Origin: Bradyrhizobium sp. AUGA SZCCT0283
GTDB taxonomy: Bacteria > Pseudomonadota > Alphaproteobacteria > Rhizobiales > Xanthobacteraceae
NCBI RefSeq assembly: GCF_018130385.1
Contig: NZ_JAFCLU010000027.1
Coordinates: forward strand, 26,617 to 90,616
Direction: 5' to 3'
Length of the DNA: 64,000 nucleotides
Under the pieces are notes generated by a model that ran no database searches, was not told the DNA's origin, and worked only from the letters and a program-made list of their open reading frames with translations. Made by a program: the position numbers and the translations under genes. This document shows positions 17,768 to 26,920 of this stretch, piece after piece. How positions within the stretch are numbered: the stretch's first letter is position 1; each line of letters opens with the position of its first letter.

Positions 17768-20347
17768 GTGCCGTCGCCCGATCCCTTGCCCTTCACGCCG
17801 CTTGAAACGGCAGCGCTCTTGCCCGACCGCTTCCGGCGCTGGTTCGCCGCGCGCGGCTGGTTACCGCGTGAGCATCAATTGGCGCTGCTGGCAAAAGCCA
17901 GCGACGACCGCTCGGCGCTGCTGATCGCCCCCACCGGCGCCGGCAAGACGCTGGCCGGCTTTCTGCCGACGCTGGTGGAGCTTTCTTCCCCCGCCGCCTC
18001 AAAGGGCGGTGGCGAGAAGAGCCTCATCTCCACCGGCCGCGGCGTGAAACGCACTGGCGGCCTCCACACCCTCTACATCTCGCCGCTGAAAGCACTCGCG
18101 GTCGATATCGCGCGCAATCTGGAGACGCCGATTGCCGAGATGGCGCTGCCGGTCAAGGTCGAGACCCGCACCGGCGATACGCCGGTGTCGCGGCGGCAGC
18201 GGCAGCGGCGCTATCCGCCGGACATCCTGCTCACGACACCTGAGCAACTGGCGCTGCTGCTGTCCTCCGACGACGCACCGTTCCTGTTCTCCTCGCTCAA
18301 GCGGATCGTGCTCGACGAACTGCATGCGCTGGTCACTTCCAAGCGCGGCGATCTGCTGTCGCTCGGCCTGGCGCGGCTGTGGCGGCTGGCGCCGGAGATG
18401 CGCGCGATCGGGCTGTCCGCGACGGTGGCCGAGCCGGAATCGCTGGCGCGCTTTCTGGTGCCGCAGCGCGACGGCAAGGAAACAGCCGCCGATATCGTCG
18501 TGGCCGGCGGCGCGGCGGCGCCCGTCGTCGAGATGCTCGATACCAAAGAGCGCCTGCCGTGGGCCGGACATACCGCGCGCCATGCGCTCGGCGAAATGTA
18601 CGACCTCATCAAACGGAACAAGACCACGCTGATCTTTGTCAACACCCGCAGCCAGGCCGAAATGCTGTTCCAGGATTTCTGGCGCATGAACGACGACGGC
18701 CTTGCGATTGCGCTGCATCATGGCTCGCTCGATGTCGCCCAGCGCCGCAAGGTCGAAGACGCGATGGCGGCCGGAAAACTGCGCGGCGTGGTCTGTACGT
18801 CCTCGCTCGACCTCGGTATCGACTGGGGCGACATCGATCTCGTCATCAATGTCGGCGCGCCCAAGGGCGCCTCGCGCCTGATGCAAAGAATCGGCCGCGC
18901 CAACCACCGGCTCGATGAGCCGTCGCGCGCGGTGCTGATCCCGGCCAATCGTTTCGAGGTGCTGGAGTGCCGCGTCGCGATCGATGCCATCGCGGAGAAT
19001 GCGCAGGATACGCCGCCCTTGCGCACCGGCGCGCTCGACGTGCTGGCGCAGCACGTATTGGGTTGCGCCTGCGGGGAGCCGTTTCTGTCCGACGAACTCT
19101 ACGAGGAAGTGCTGACGGCGGCGCCCTACGCGTCGCTGACGCGAACCGATTTCGACGACGTGGTCGACTTCGTCGCCACCGGCGGCTACGCGCTGAAAAC
19201 CTACGAACGCTTCGCCCGCATCAAGCAGGACAAGCAGCGGCGCTGGCGCGTCACCAACCCAAGAGTGCGGCAAAGCTATCGCCTCAATGTCGGCACCATC
19301 GTCGAGGAGGCCATGCTGAAGGTAAAGCTGGTGCGCGGCCGCGGCGGTGGGGCTGGTGCCACCGGCATGATCGGCCGCGGCGGCCGGATGCTGGGCGAGA
19401 TCGAGGAATACTTTATCGAGGGGCTGGTCGCCGGCGACACCTTTGTGTTCGGCGGCGAGATCGTGCGCTACGAGGCGCTGGTCGAGGACCAGGTCTATGT
19501 CTCCCGCGCCAACGACAAGGACGCGAAAGTGCCGTCCTACATGGGCGGCAAGTTTCCGCTCTCGACCTATCTGGCCGAACGGGTGCGGAAACTGCTGGAC
19601 GACCGGCGGCAATGGAATGCGCTGCCGGAGCAGGTGCGCGACTGGCTGTCGCTGCAACGAAACTTTTCACTTGTGCCGGCGGTGCGGGAACTGCTGGTCG
19701 AAACTTTCCCGCGCGGCAACAAGTATTACTTCGTTTGCTATCCCTTCGAGGGCCGGCTGGCGCATCAGACGCTCGGCATGCTGTTGACGCGGCGGATGGA
19801 GCGCGCGCGGGTGCGGCCGCTCGGCTTCGTCGCCAATGAATACGCACTGGCGGTATGGGGCCTCGGCGACATGTCGTTCATGATTCGGCACGGCAAGCTC
19901 AATCTCGCCGCCCTGTTTGCGCCCGACATGCTCGGCGACGACCTCGAGGCGTGGCTGGCCGAATCCGCGCTGATGAAGCGCACCTTCCGCAATTGCGCGC
20001 TGATCTCCGGCCTGATTCCGCGCCGCTTCACCGGCGAAGAGAAAAGCCGCCGCCAGGTGCTGTTCTCGACCGACCTCGTCTACGACGTCTTGCGCAAGCA
20101 CCAGGCCGACCACGTGCTGTTACGCGCCGCGCGCGCGGATGCGGCCGCCGGCCTGCTCGATCTCAAGCGTCTGGGTGATATGCTCTCGCGTATTCAGGGG
20201 CGAATCACCCATCGGGAACTCGAACATGTTTCGCCGCTCGCCGTGCCGGTCATGCTGGAAATCGGCCGCGAGTCAGTTTATGGCGAAGCAGCGGACGAGT
20301 TGCTGGCGGAAGCCGCCGATGAACTCGTCAAAGAGGCGATGGGATAG
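17768..20347 (+). CDS. Ligase-associated DNA-damage DEXH helicase (Lhr-like)
   Basis: An 859-residue superfamily 2 helicase from a GTG at 17768. Motif I is LIAPTGAGKTLAGFLP, motif II DELHAL, motif III IGLSATVAEPE, and the second RecA domain carries VNTRSQAEMLFQDFW and QRIGRANHRLDE. The long C-terminal part holds the winged-helix and Lhr-type domains. It matches the helicase of the four-gene module with ATP-dependent ligase, MBL exonuclease and PdeM. A stretch of about 25 residues rich in Ser/Gly/Lys (ASKGGGEKSLISTGRG) is inserted between motif I and YISPLKALAVDIARNL, apparently a local expansion. PdeM follows three bases after the stop. Confidence 0.94.
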   Translation: MPSPDPLPFTPLETAALLPDRFRRWFAARGWLPREHQLALLAKASDDRSALLIAPTGAGKTLAGFLPTLVELSSPAASKGGGEKSLISTGRGVKRTGGLHTLYISPLKALAVDIARNLETPIAEMALPVKVETRTGDTPVSRRQRQRRYPPDILLTTPEQLALLLSSDDAPFLFSSLKRIVLDELHALVTSKRGDLLSLGLARLWRLAPEMRAIGLSATVAEPESLARFLVPQRDGKETAADIVVAGGAAAPVVEMLDTKERLPWAGHTARHALGEMYDLIKRNKTTLIFVNTRSQAEMLFQDFWRMNDDGLAIALHHGSLDVAQRRKVEDAMAAGKLRGVVCTSSLDLGIDWGDIDLVINVGAPKGASRLMQRIGRANHRLDEPSRAVLIPANRFEVLECRVAIDAIAENAQDTPPLRTGALDVLAQHVLGCACGEPFLSDELYEEVLTAAPYASLTRTDFDDVVDFVATGGYALKTYERFARIKQDKQRRWRVTNPRVRQSYRLNVGTIVEEAMLKVKLVRGRGGGAGATGMIGRGGRMLGEIEEYFIEGLVAGDTFVFGGEIVRYEALVEDQVYVSRANDKDAKVPSYMGGKFPLSTYLAERVRKLLDDRRQWNALPEQVRDWLSLQRNFSLVPAVRELLVETFPRGNKYYFVCYPFEGRLAHQTLGMLLTRRMERARVRPLGFVANEYALAVWGLGDMSFMIRHGKLNLAALFAPDMLGDDLEAWLAESALMKRTFRNCALISGLIPRRFTGEEKSRRQVLFSTDLVYDVLRKHQADHVLLRAARADAAAGLLDLKRLGDMLSRIQGRITHRELEHVSPLAVPVMLEIGRESVYGEAADELLAEAADELVKEAMG

Positions 20348-20350
20348 AAC

Positions 20351-21061
20351 GTGACGGCAGGGGCGCAATCTTCGGGAGACGATCAGCAGATGCGCGCCTC
20401 CAAGGTCATGGTTGCCGACGTCACGTTCGTTGCCGACCTCTCCGGCGCGCTGTTCTGGCAGGAGCAGCGCCTGCTCATCGTCTCTGATCTGCATCTGGAA
20501 AAAGGTTCCAGCTTCGCCACGCGCGGCGTGCTGCTGCCGCCCTATGACACGGTGGCGACGCTCGGCCGTCTCGCCGCCGTCATCGCGCGGCACGACCCGC
20601 GCATGGTGATTGCGCTCGGCGACAGCTTTCATGATCGCGACGCGCATGAGCGGCTGTCGGCGCCAGACCGTGAGGCGCTCTCGGCGATGCAGGCGCGACG
20701 CGACTGGATCTGGATCTCTGGCAATCACGATCCGGCGCTTCCGTCCGATCTCGGCGGTGTGGTGGCGAGCGAAGTCGCGATTGGCCCGATTGCATTTCGC
20801 CATGAGCCGACGGGGGCGGCGGGTGAAATCGCCGGCCATCTGCATCCCAAGGCGCGCGTCGCCACAAGGGGACGCTCGATGGAGCGGCGATGCTTTGCGA
20901 GCGACGGCGAGCGCGCCGTGATGCCCGCGTTCGGCGCCTATACGGGGGGCTTGAGCATCCGTGATCCGGCGTTTGCGAAAATCTTCCCGACGCAGGGTTT
21001 GATGGCCCATGTGCTAGGTGACAACCGGCTGCACGCCATCGCCGCGTCACGGTGTTATTAA
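20351..21061 (+). CDS. pdeM: Ligase-associated DNA-damage endonuclease PdeM
   Basis: A 236-residue calcineurin-like metallophosphoesterase beginning with GTG at 20351. The two-metal site is complete: VSDLHLEKG, ALGDSFHDRDAHE, ISGNHDPAL and IAGHLHPKARV. This is the endonuclease partner of the Lhr-like helicase in the ligase-associated DNA-damage system. The gene begins three bases after the helicase stop, so they form one transcript. An internal ATG (MRASKVMVADV) is a possible later start. Together with the leftward ligase/exonuclease pair it completes the module. Confidence 0.92.
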   Translation: MTAGAQSSGDDQQMRASKVMVADVTFVADLSGALFWQEQRLLIVSDLHLEKGSSFATRGVLLPPYDTVATLGRLAAVIARHDPRMVIALGDSFHDRDAHERLSAPDREALSAMQARRDWIWISGNHDPALPSDLGGVVASEVAIGPIAFRHEPTGAAGEIAGHLHPKARVATRGRSMERRCFASDGERAVMPAFGAYTGGLSIRDPAFAKIFPTQGLMAHVLGDNRLHAIAASRCY

Positions 21062-21071
21062 GCGGCCACAC

Positions 21072-21171
21072 ATGATGACCTCATCCTGAGGAGTCGCGTA
21101 GCGGCGTCTCGAAGGATGGGCCACGGGCTTCATGGTTCGAGACGCGCTTCGCGCTCCTCACCATGAGGGAC
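21072..21171. repeat. Palindromic intergenic repeat (CATCCTGAGGAG type)
   Basis: Left arm TGACCTCATCCTGAGGAG and CGCGTAGCGGCGTCTCGAA pair imperfectly with TTCGAGACGCGCTTCGCG and CTCCTCACCATGAGGG at the right. It lies between the convergent pdeM and lysR genes, where it could also act as a bidirectional stop for transcription. Confidence 0.6.
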
Positions 21172-21174
21172 GGC

Positions 21175-22038
21175 CTACGCCGCCTTCGCCTGCACGTTGT
21201 TGCAGAATTCCGCGAGGCGCTCGGCGAGCCGCAGCGTCGCGGGGCTCGCCTCGGGCGAGGCCACCAGCGCCACTTCGGTGCGGTCGATCGGTGCGAAGCC
21301 ATCCTTGGCCGTCAGCACGCGGTGATCAGCCTGGATCGCCATTTCCGAGAGAATGGAGAGGCCCATGCCGGCGGCGACCGCGGCCTGGATGCCGGAGAGG
21401 TTGGAAGAGGTATAGGCCATGTGCCAGCTGCGCCCAGCGCTTTCCAGCGCATGGATCGCGCCCGCCCGATACAGGCAGCCCGAGGGAAAGCCGATCAGCG
21501 GCACCGAGCCGATGCGGGTATCGCTCGGATGGCTTTTGCTGGTGACCCAATGCACGCGCTCCGGCCACACCGCGATGCCGCCCTTTTCTCCCGCGGCGCG
21601 CTTGAACAATGCGAGATCGAGTTCGCCGCGTTCGAGCTCGCGCTTGAGGTTGGCGCTTTGATCGGCGCGAACGTCGAGCCGCAGGCCGGGATGCGAGCGC
21701 GAGAATGCCGCCAGCAGTTTCGCCAGGCGATAGGCGGCGAAATCCTCGGGCACACCGAGCCGGACCGCGCCCTCGCTCTCGGGGCGCGCCACCACGTCGC
21801 GGGCTTCTTCCGCGAGCGACAATAGCCGCCGCGCATAGGACAGCAGTCGCTCGCCGGCTTCGGTCGGCGTCACATCCTTGCCGTTGCGGTTCAGCAGCGG
21901 CTGGCCGACATCGTCTTCCAGCCGCTTGATCTGCTGGCTGACGGTCGACTGCGTTCGATGAACGCGCTCGCCGGCGCGGGTGAAGCCGCCGGCATCGACG
22001 ACGCTGACGAAACTGCGCAGGAGCTCCAGATCGAGCAT
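21175..22038 (-). CDS. LysR family transcriptional regulator
   Basis: A 287-residue regulator. The winged HTH is at residues about 18-37 (AGERVHRTQSTVSQQIKRLE), followed by the linker helix and a periplasmic-binding-like effector domain beginning near residue 90 (GAVRLGVPEDFAAYRLAKLL). It starts at 22038 and is divergent from the DMT transporter gene, with 97 bases between. LysR proteins usually control the divergent neighbour, so this one probably regulates the exporter at 22136. The AT-rich intergenic DNA has no palindrome I could define with certainty. Confidence 0.94.
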   Translation of the reverse strand: MLDLELLRSFVSVVDAGGFTRAGERVHRTQSTVSQQIKRLEDDVGQPLLNRNGKDVTPTEAGERLLSYARRLLSLAEEARDVVARPESEGAVRLGVPEDFAAYRLAKLLAAFSRSHPGLRLDVRADQSANLKRELERGELDLALFKRAAGEKGGIAVWPERVHWVTSKSHPSDTRIGSVPLIGFPSGCLYRAGAIHALESAGRSWHMAYTSSNLSGIQAAVAAGMGLSILSEMAIQADHRVLTAKDGFAPIDRTEVALVASPEASPATLRLAERLAEFCNNVQAKAA

Positions 22039-22135
22039 GCGAATGCTCCATTTACAAATCCACTGGATATCAGTTTATCATTTAATTTCCAAATAGCAAG
22101 GCGCGGGCCTAGATCATGGGCAAAGGAGAATTCCC

Positions 22136-23068
22136 ATGTCGCTCGCGCCCTCGGTCGCGGTTCCCCGCACCACCTTCAATCCGCTTCCGCTCTACATCGG
22201 CCTGTTTTGCCTGCTGTGGAGCTTCGCCTTCGTCGCCGGCAAGATCGGCGTCACCGATTGTCCTCCGCTGATCCTGCTTGCCGCGCGGTTCTCGCTGGCC
22301 GGCGTCCTGATCCTCGGCATCACCGCGCTGCGCGGCGAAGTGTGGTCCTCGCTCACCTGGCGCGATACGGGCATTTTCGCGATCCTCGGTGTTGCCAACA
22401 ACGCGCTCTATCTCGGCCTCGGCTATACTGGGCTGCAGACGGTTTCCGCCGGCCTCGGTGGCCTGATCGTCAGCGCCAATCCGGTATTTACCGCGGTGCT
22501 CGCGGCGGCCTTTCTCGGTGAGGCGCTGACCTGGCGCAAGGTGATGGGCCTCCTGCTCGGCATCACCGGTGTCGGCTTCATCGTCTGGCACCGCATGTCG
22601 GTCGGCACGGATGACTGGCACGGCATCCTGTTCACGCTGGCCTCGCTGGCCTCGATCGTGGCCGGCACCATCCTGTTCAAGGTGCTGGCGCCGAAGGGCA
22701 GCCTTTGGGTCGGCAATGGCGTGCAGAATCTCACAGCCGGCATCGTGCTGCTGCCGTTCGCGTTCACCTTCTCCAGCGTGGGCGACATCGTGCCGAGCGC
22801 GCGGCTGTTCGCTGCGTTCGCCTTCCTCGTGCTCGGCGGCTCGATCCTTGCGTACCTGCTCTGGTTTCATCTCCTGAAAGTGTGTGGCGCGACGGCCGCA
22901 AGCGCCTATCATTTTCTGATGCCGCCGCTCGGCATGCTGTTCGCCTTTCTCGTGCTCGGCGAACATGTCGAGTTCCGCGACCTGCTCGGGATCGTTCCGG
23001 TGGCGCTCGGCATTTATCTGGTGACCCGTCCCGCGGCGTCAGCATCGACCAAGAGGAGTGTGACATGA
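22136..23068 (+). CDS. DMT (EamA) family transporter
   Basis: A 310-residue inner-membrane protein with ten hydrophobic segments in two EamA repeats; PLYIGLFCLLWSFAFVAGKI and LGVANNALYLGLGYTGLQTV are typical. Such proteins export amino acids, nucleosides or other small metabolites. Start at ATG 22136 with AAAGGAGAATTCCC upstream. It is divergent from a LysR gene and its stop overlaps the start of the following MBL gene (ATGA), so the two form an operon. The substrate is not predictable. Confidence 0.92.
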   Translation: MSLAPSVAVPRTTFNPLPLYIGLFCLLWSFAFVAGKIGVTDCPPLILLAARFSLAGVLILGITALRGEVWSSLTWRDTGIFAILGVANNALYLGLGYTGLQTVSAGLGGLIVSANPVFTAVLAAAFLGEALTWRKVMGLLLGITGVGFIVWHRMSVGTDDWHGILFTLASLASIVAGTILFKVLAPKGSLWVGNGVQNLTAGIVLLPFAFTFSSVGDIVPSARLFAAFAFLVLGGSILAYLLWFHLLKVCGATAASAYHFLMPPLGMLFAFLVLGEHVEFRDLLGIVPVALGIYLVTRPAASASTKRSVT

Positions 23069-23845
23069 GCCTATCCATCACCCTGATCGGCGGCCCCACG
23101 GCCCTGATCGAGATCGACGGCTTCCGTCTCCTCACTGATCCGACGTTCGACGAACCCGGCGCCTATCAACTGCCGCATGTGAAGCTCGAAAAGCTGGCCG
23201 GTCCCGCGCTCAGCGCGCATGATATCGGCGAGGTCGATGCCGTGCTGCTCAGCCATGACCAGCATTCAGACAATCTCGACAACTCCGGCCGTGATTTCCT
23301 CAAGTCCGCCAAGCGCGTGTTGACAACGGAAGCTGGCGCGAAGCGGCTCGGCGGCAAGGCGGAAGGCTTTGCGCCGTGGCAGGTCACTGAATTGACCGGC
23401 AGCAACGGTCATTCGCTCACCGTCACCGCGACGCCCGCGCGTCACGGGCCGGCCGGGATTGAACCGTTGTCGGGCGATGTCATCGGGTTCGTCGTTGCGT
23501 CGAACAAACCCGGCAGCCGTCCGGTCTATATCAGCGGCGACACTACCTGGTTCGACGGCGTCGCCGAGGTCGCGAAGCGATTCAAGGCGGGCGTGGTGCT
23601 GCCCTTCGCGGGCGCGGCGCAAACCCGCGGCCCCTTCCATCTCACCATGGACACCAATGACACGATCGAGACCGCGCGCCTTTGCCGATGCGGTGATCGT
23701 CCCGGTGCATACCGACGGTTGGGCACATTTCCGCCAGAGCACGAACGATCTGCGCGCCACCTTCGATACGCTGGGTTTTGGATCGCGGTTGCGCATCCTG
23801 GAGCCGGGCGTTGCGACCATCATCGAGCCGCTGCACGCCGCGTGA
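23065..23845 (+). pseudogene. MBL-fold metallo-hydrolase, frameshifted in the C-terminal third
   Basis: Starts MSLSITLIGGPTALIEIDGF at 23065, overlapping the DMT stop. The first frame gives an UlaG-like MBL protein through FHLTMDTNDTIETAR. The expected C-terminus AFADAVIVPVHTDGWAHFR to IIEPLHAA lies in another frame and is reached if two bases are restored in the alternating CG run at 23674-23680 (GCGCGCC for GCGCGCGCC). The metal motif is LLSHDQHSDNLD, where HxHxDH would be canonical. Loss of the tail removes a conserved His-containing segment (VPVHTDGW). It may be a true pseudogene or a sequence error. Confidence 0.8.
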
Positions 23846-23944
23846 CGGTATCGACGGCGGCTTGTCTGCCGAGGCGTCCTCGGGCAAGGTTGCGGCCCGG
23901 AACCTGTTCCCGTCAGGTTCGTTGTTGCCGCGGCGGGACCGGGC

Positions 23945-25300
23945 ATGGCAGAGCACAACAAGTCGAATTCAAAGCATCACGCGAACAAGCATCCCGGCCG
24001 TGACAAGCCGGCCGCGAAGGCCGAGCCGGCGCGGCCGTTTCGCTTCCGCGACGCGCTGGAGGGGCTCGGCCCCGGCCTGATCACCGGCGCGTCCGACGAC
24101 GATCCGTCGGGGATCGGCACCTACAGCCAGGCCGGCGCGCAGCTCGGTTACGGCATCGGCTGGACCATGCTGCTGACGTTTCCGCTGATGGCCGCGATCC
24201 AGGAAATTTCCGCCCGCGTCGGCCGCGTCACCGGGCACGGCATTTCAGGCAATGTCCGCCAGCACTATTCATCGGGATTGCTCAATCTGGTGGTGACGCT
24301 GCTGTTCATCGCCAACACCATCAACATCGGCGCCGATCTCGGCGCCATGGCGGACGCCAGCAAACTGCTGATCGGCGGCCACAGCATCGTCTATGTGTTG
24401 CTGTTCGGCGTGATCTCGGTCGTGGCGCAGATCTTCCTTGACTACAAGCGCTACGTCTCGGTGCTGAAATGGCTGACGCTCAGCCTGTTCGCCTATGTCG
24501 CGGCGCTCGCCTTTGCAAAAGTATCGTGGGGCGAAGCGCTGGCCGGCATTCTCGTCCCGCGCCTGACCTGGAGCCTCGACTATTTCACCACCATCGTCGC
24601 GATCCTCGGCACCACGATCTCGCCATATCTGTTCTTCTGGCAGGCCTCGCAGGAAGCCGAGGACCAGCGCGTCGATGCCACCAAGCGTCCCTTGATCGAA
24701 AAGCACTACGGTGCACGCGCGGAATTTTCTCGCATCCGCGCCGACACCATCATCGGCATGGCGTTTTCCAATTTGATCGCGCTGTCGATCATCGTGACCG
24801 CCGCGGCGACGCTGCACGCGGCCGGTAAGACCGATATCCAGACCTCGGCGGAGGCGGCCGAAGCGCTGCGTCCGATCGCGGGCGCCTTCGCGGAAGTGAT
24901 TTTTGCGCTCGGCATCGTCGGCACCGGGCTGCTGGCGATTCCCGTGCTCACCGGCGCCACGGCGTATGCCGTCGGCGAGGGGCGGCGCTGGCCGGTCGGG
25001 CTCGCGCGCAAGCCGAAGGAGGCTGCCGCCTTCTACGCCGTGCTGGCGCTGTCGGCCGGCATCGGCATCGCGCTGAACTTTACGCCGATCAATCCGATCT
25101 CGGCACTGTACTGGAGCGCCGTCATCAACGGCGTCCTCGCCGTGCCCGTGATGGTGCTGCTGATGTTCATGGCGCGGCGCAGGGATGTGATGGGCACCTT
25201 CGTCGTCAAAGGTCCGCTCTTTTGGCTGGGCTGGCTGTCGACATCCGCGATGGTGCTCAGCGTGCTCGCAATGGGCATGGGGTTCTTTGCCGGGAACTGA
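23945..25300 (+). CDS. Nramp-like divalent metal transporter
   Basis: A 451-residue protein with about eleven membrane segments, preceded by a 40-residue Lys/His-rich tail (NKSNSKHHANKHPGRD) on the cytoplasmic side. LGPGLITGASDDDPSGIGTY replaces the canonical TM1 metal motif DPGN with DPSG, so the asparagine ligand is missing. FFWQASQEAEDQRVDA follows TM5. This is the DPSGI clade within COG1914 rather than an MntH orthologue. Ion selectivity is unknown; proton-coupled Mn2+/Fe2+ transport should not be assumed. Confidence 0.88.
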   Translation: MAEHNKSNSKHHANKHPGRDKPAAKAEPARPFRFRDALEGLGPGLITGASDDDPSGIGTYSQAGAQLGYGIGWTMLLTFPLMAAIQEISARVGRVTGHGISGNVRQHYSSGLLNLVVTLLFIANTINIGADLGAMADASKLLIGGHSIVYVLLFGVISVVAQIFLDYKRYVSVLKWLTLSLFAYVAALAFAKVSWGEALAGILVPRLTWSLDYFTTIVAILGTTISPYLFFWQASQEAEDQRVDATKRPLIEKHYGARAEFSRIRADTIIGMAFSNLIALSIIVTAAATLHAAGKTDIQTSAEAAEALRPIAGAFAEVIFALGIVGTGLLAIPVLTGATAYAVGEGRRWPVGLARKPKEAAAFYAVLALSAGIGIALNFTPINPISALYWSAVINGVLAVPVMVLLMFMARRRDVMGTFVVKGPLFWLGWLSTSAMVLSVLAMGMGFFAGN

Positions 25301-25330
25301 ACAGCACCGGCTTCTCTCCAGGCACACGGC

Positions 25331-26173
25331 TCAGATGCCGGGTGGTCCGAACAGCGCGCGAAACTTTGCCCGAGCGCCCGCGGCGTTTCGGACGTCGTGG
25401 AGCATCGCGATCCATTCGCCGAGCGCGATGCGTACCGGGTTGAAGGACCGCTTGCCGCCGACCAGGCCGTATCGGAGCGGCTCGTCAGCCGGCGCCTGCG
25501 CGAACGTGACGAACAGGCGATCGAATATGATCAGTATGCCGCCGTAATTCTTGTCGAGGCAGGGCTCGTTCGAGGCGTGATGCACGCGATGGTGTGCCGA
25601 CGTGTTGAGCACGAACTCGAGCGGACCCAGCCGCGGCGCGAGTTCGGTGTGAATGAAGAATTGATAGGTCAGGTTGATGCCGAGCATCGTGACGACGGCG
25701 AAAGGATGAAATCCGATCCAGACCAGCGGCAGGAAGAACAGGAAGTTGCCGGAAATGTTGCCGGTCCAGCCTAATCGGATGGCGGCCGTCAGGTTGAATT
25801 TGGTCGGCGAATGATGAACCCGATGCGTCGCCCACATCCAGCGAATCCGGTGAGAGGCGCGATGCTGCCAGTAATAGAAGAACTCGCTGCCGAGAAACAG
25901 TCCGAGCAGGGCCGGTGCGCTTGTCGCGGAGAAGTCGAACAGACGGTGCTGATAGACGTACGCGAATGGTATGGCGACGATGCCGGCCTCGATGAGGCGG
26001 ACGAGGTTCTGCACGACCGCGACGCCCAGCGTCGCGGCGCTCTCCCGCCAATCATGCGTCTGGCGATGCGCGAGGCGGCTGATCCCATACTCCAGCGCCA
26101 TCAAACCGAGCGCTGTCACCAGGATCAAGCCGCGGAAGTAGGGGCTGGGGAATAACGGCTCCATGGTGTCCAC
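25331..26173 (-). CDS. Sterol desaturase/fatty acid hydroxylase family protein
   Basis: A 280-residue membrane-bound di-iron oxygenase. The histidine boxes are present: FYYWQHRASHRIRW, THRVHHSPTKFN and SAHHRVHHASNEPCLDKNYG. Several hydrophobic segments flank them (GLILVTALGLMALEYGI, ALLGLFLGSEFFYYW). The family hydroxylates or desaturates lipids, for example sterol-like, carotenoid or fatty acyl substrates; in rhizobia the substrate could be a hopanoid or fatty acid but nothing here settles this. It is followed on the other strand by the Nramp-like gene end. Confidence 0.93.
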   Translation of the reverse strand: MDTMEPLFPSPYFRGLILVTALGLMALEYGISRLAHRQTHDWRESAATLGVAVVQNLVRLIEAGIVAIPFAYVYQHRLFDFSATSAPALLGLFLGSEFFYYWQHRASHRIRWMWATHRVHHSPTKFNLTAAIRLGWTGNISGNFLFFLPLVWIGFHPFAVVTMLGINLTYQFFIHTELAPRLGPLEFVLNTSAHHRVHHASNEPCLDKNYGGILIIFDRLFVTFAQAPADEPLRYGLVGGKRSFNPVRIALGEWIAMLHDVRNAAGARAKFRALFGPPGI

Positions 26174-26179
26174 GCTCTG

Positions 26180-26494
26180 CTACTTCGGCGCCACGCCGGC
26201 AGCGGCCGCGCTGTCTCTGAGCGATTGGGCGCGCGGCATGGCCTGTCCGCAGGCGGCGCTGAGCTGGTTCGCGTGGTTCTGGAGACAGGCAAGCACCCGT
26301 CCGCCGCCGGGCTGCACACCGGCGCACAGCCGGTCGTAATCGCCGCGGCAAACCTGCATCAGCGCGATCGCTTCGCCGCGCAGTTGCGGCGATACCTGCG
26401 CCTGCGCTGAAGAAGCCACGGGGAGCGCGGCTGATACAGAAGCCAAGCCGGCCAGCGCGAGAGCCGGTATCGAAGAAACGGAAAACCTGGGCAT
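26180..26494 (-). CDS. Secreted cysteine-rich repeat protein
   Basis: A 104-residue protein with a signal peptide (residues 1-32, ending ASSAQA) and a mature part with one cysteine-rich GLG1-type repeat: LMQVCRGDYDRLCAGVQPGG and GRVLACLQNHANQLSAACG supply four spaced cysteines that probably form disulfides in the periplasm. Function is unknown. It lies seven bases upstream of the sterol-desaturase start on the same strand, so the two probably share a transcript. Confidence 0.8.
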   Translation of the reverse strand: MPRFSVSSIPALALAGLASVSAALPVASSAQAQVSPQLRGEAIALMQVCRGDYDRLCAGVQPGGGRVLACLQNHANQLSAACGQAMPRAQSLRDSAAAAGVAPK

Positions 26495-26575
26495 GGTGAT
26501 CTCCTGACAGTAAAGGGGGATAGCCGAGATGCGATCGCCCGAGGCAACCGGGGCTTCGAGCGATCGCAGTCGCCG

Positions 26576-26800
26576 TCAATAGCGGGAGACCGTGCCCTGG
26601 CGGGTGTAGGTGTTGCCGGCCGGGCCGGTGCGGGTCACGGAGCGCGAGCAGGAGCCGTTGGCGCATGACCCGGTGGCCTGCACGCTCGATGTCCCGCGCG
26701 GCCCGGTGGAGGTCGCGGAACGGGTCCAGGCGCTGGCGTCGGCGGCGGCAGCGATCGAAAGGGCGCCGGCAAGCGTGGACAGGGCGATGAGTTTCTTCAT
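26576..26800 (-). CDS. Small secreted Ser/Thr/Gly-rich protein
   Basis: A 74-residue protein: MKKLIALSTLAGALSIAAAA is a clean signal peptide cleaved near ADA-SA. The mature 50 residues are an imperfect tandem repeat (RSATSTGPRGTSSVQATG, RSVTRTGPAGNTYTRQG) separated by CANGSC. I do not recognise a named family, though similar short proteins occur in rhizobia. It is divergent from the OmpR-type regulator at 26987, with a direct-repeat site between them, and may be its target (inference). Confidence 0.7.
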   Translation of the reverse strand: MKKLIALSTLAGALSIAAAADASAWTRSATSTGPRGTSSVQATGSCANGSCSRSVTRTGPAGNTYTRQGTVSRY

Positions 26801-26920
26801 GGTCGCGGTCTCCTTGATGGGTGAAGGCTGCCGTTGCGGTAGCCATGCGAGGAGACTGGAGGCGCCGTGTCAGCCCGATATTGCTGCGGCGAAACGGCTG
26901 ATATCGTTTTGTCGATGGAA

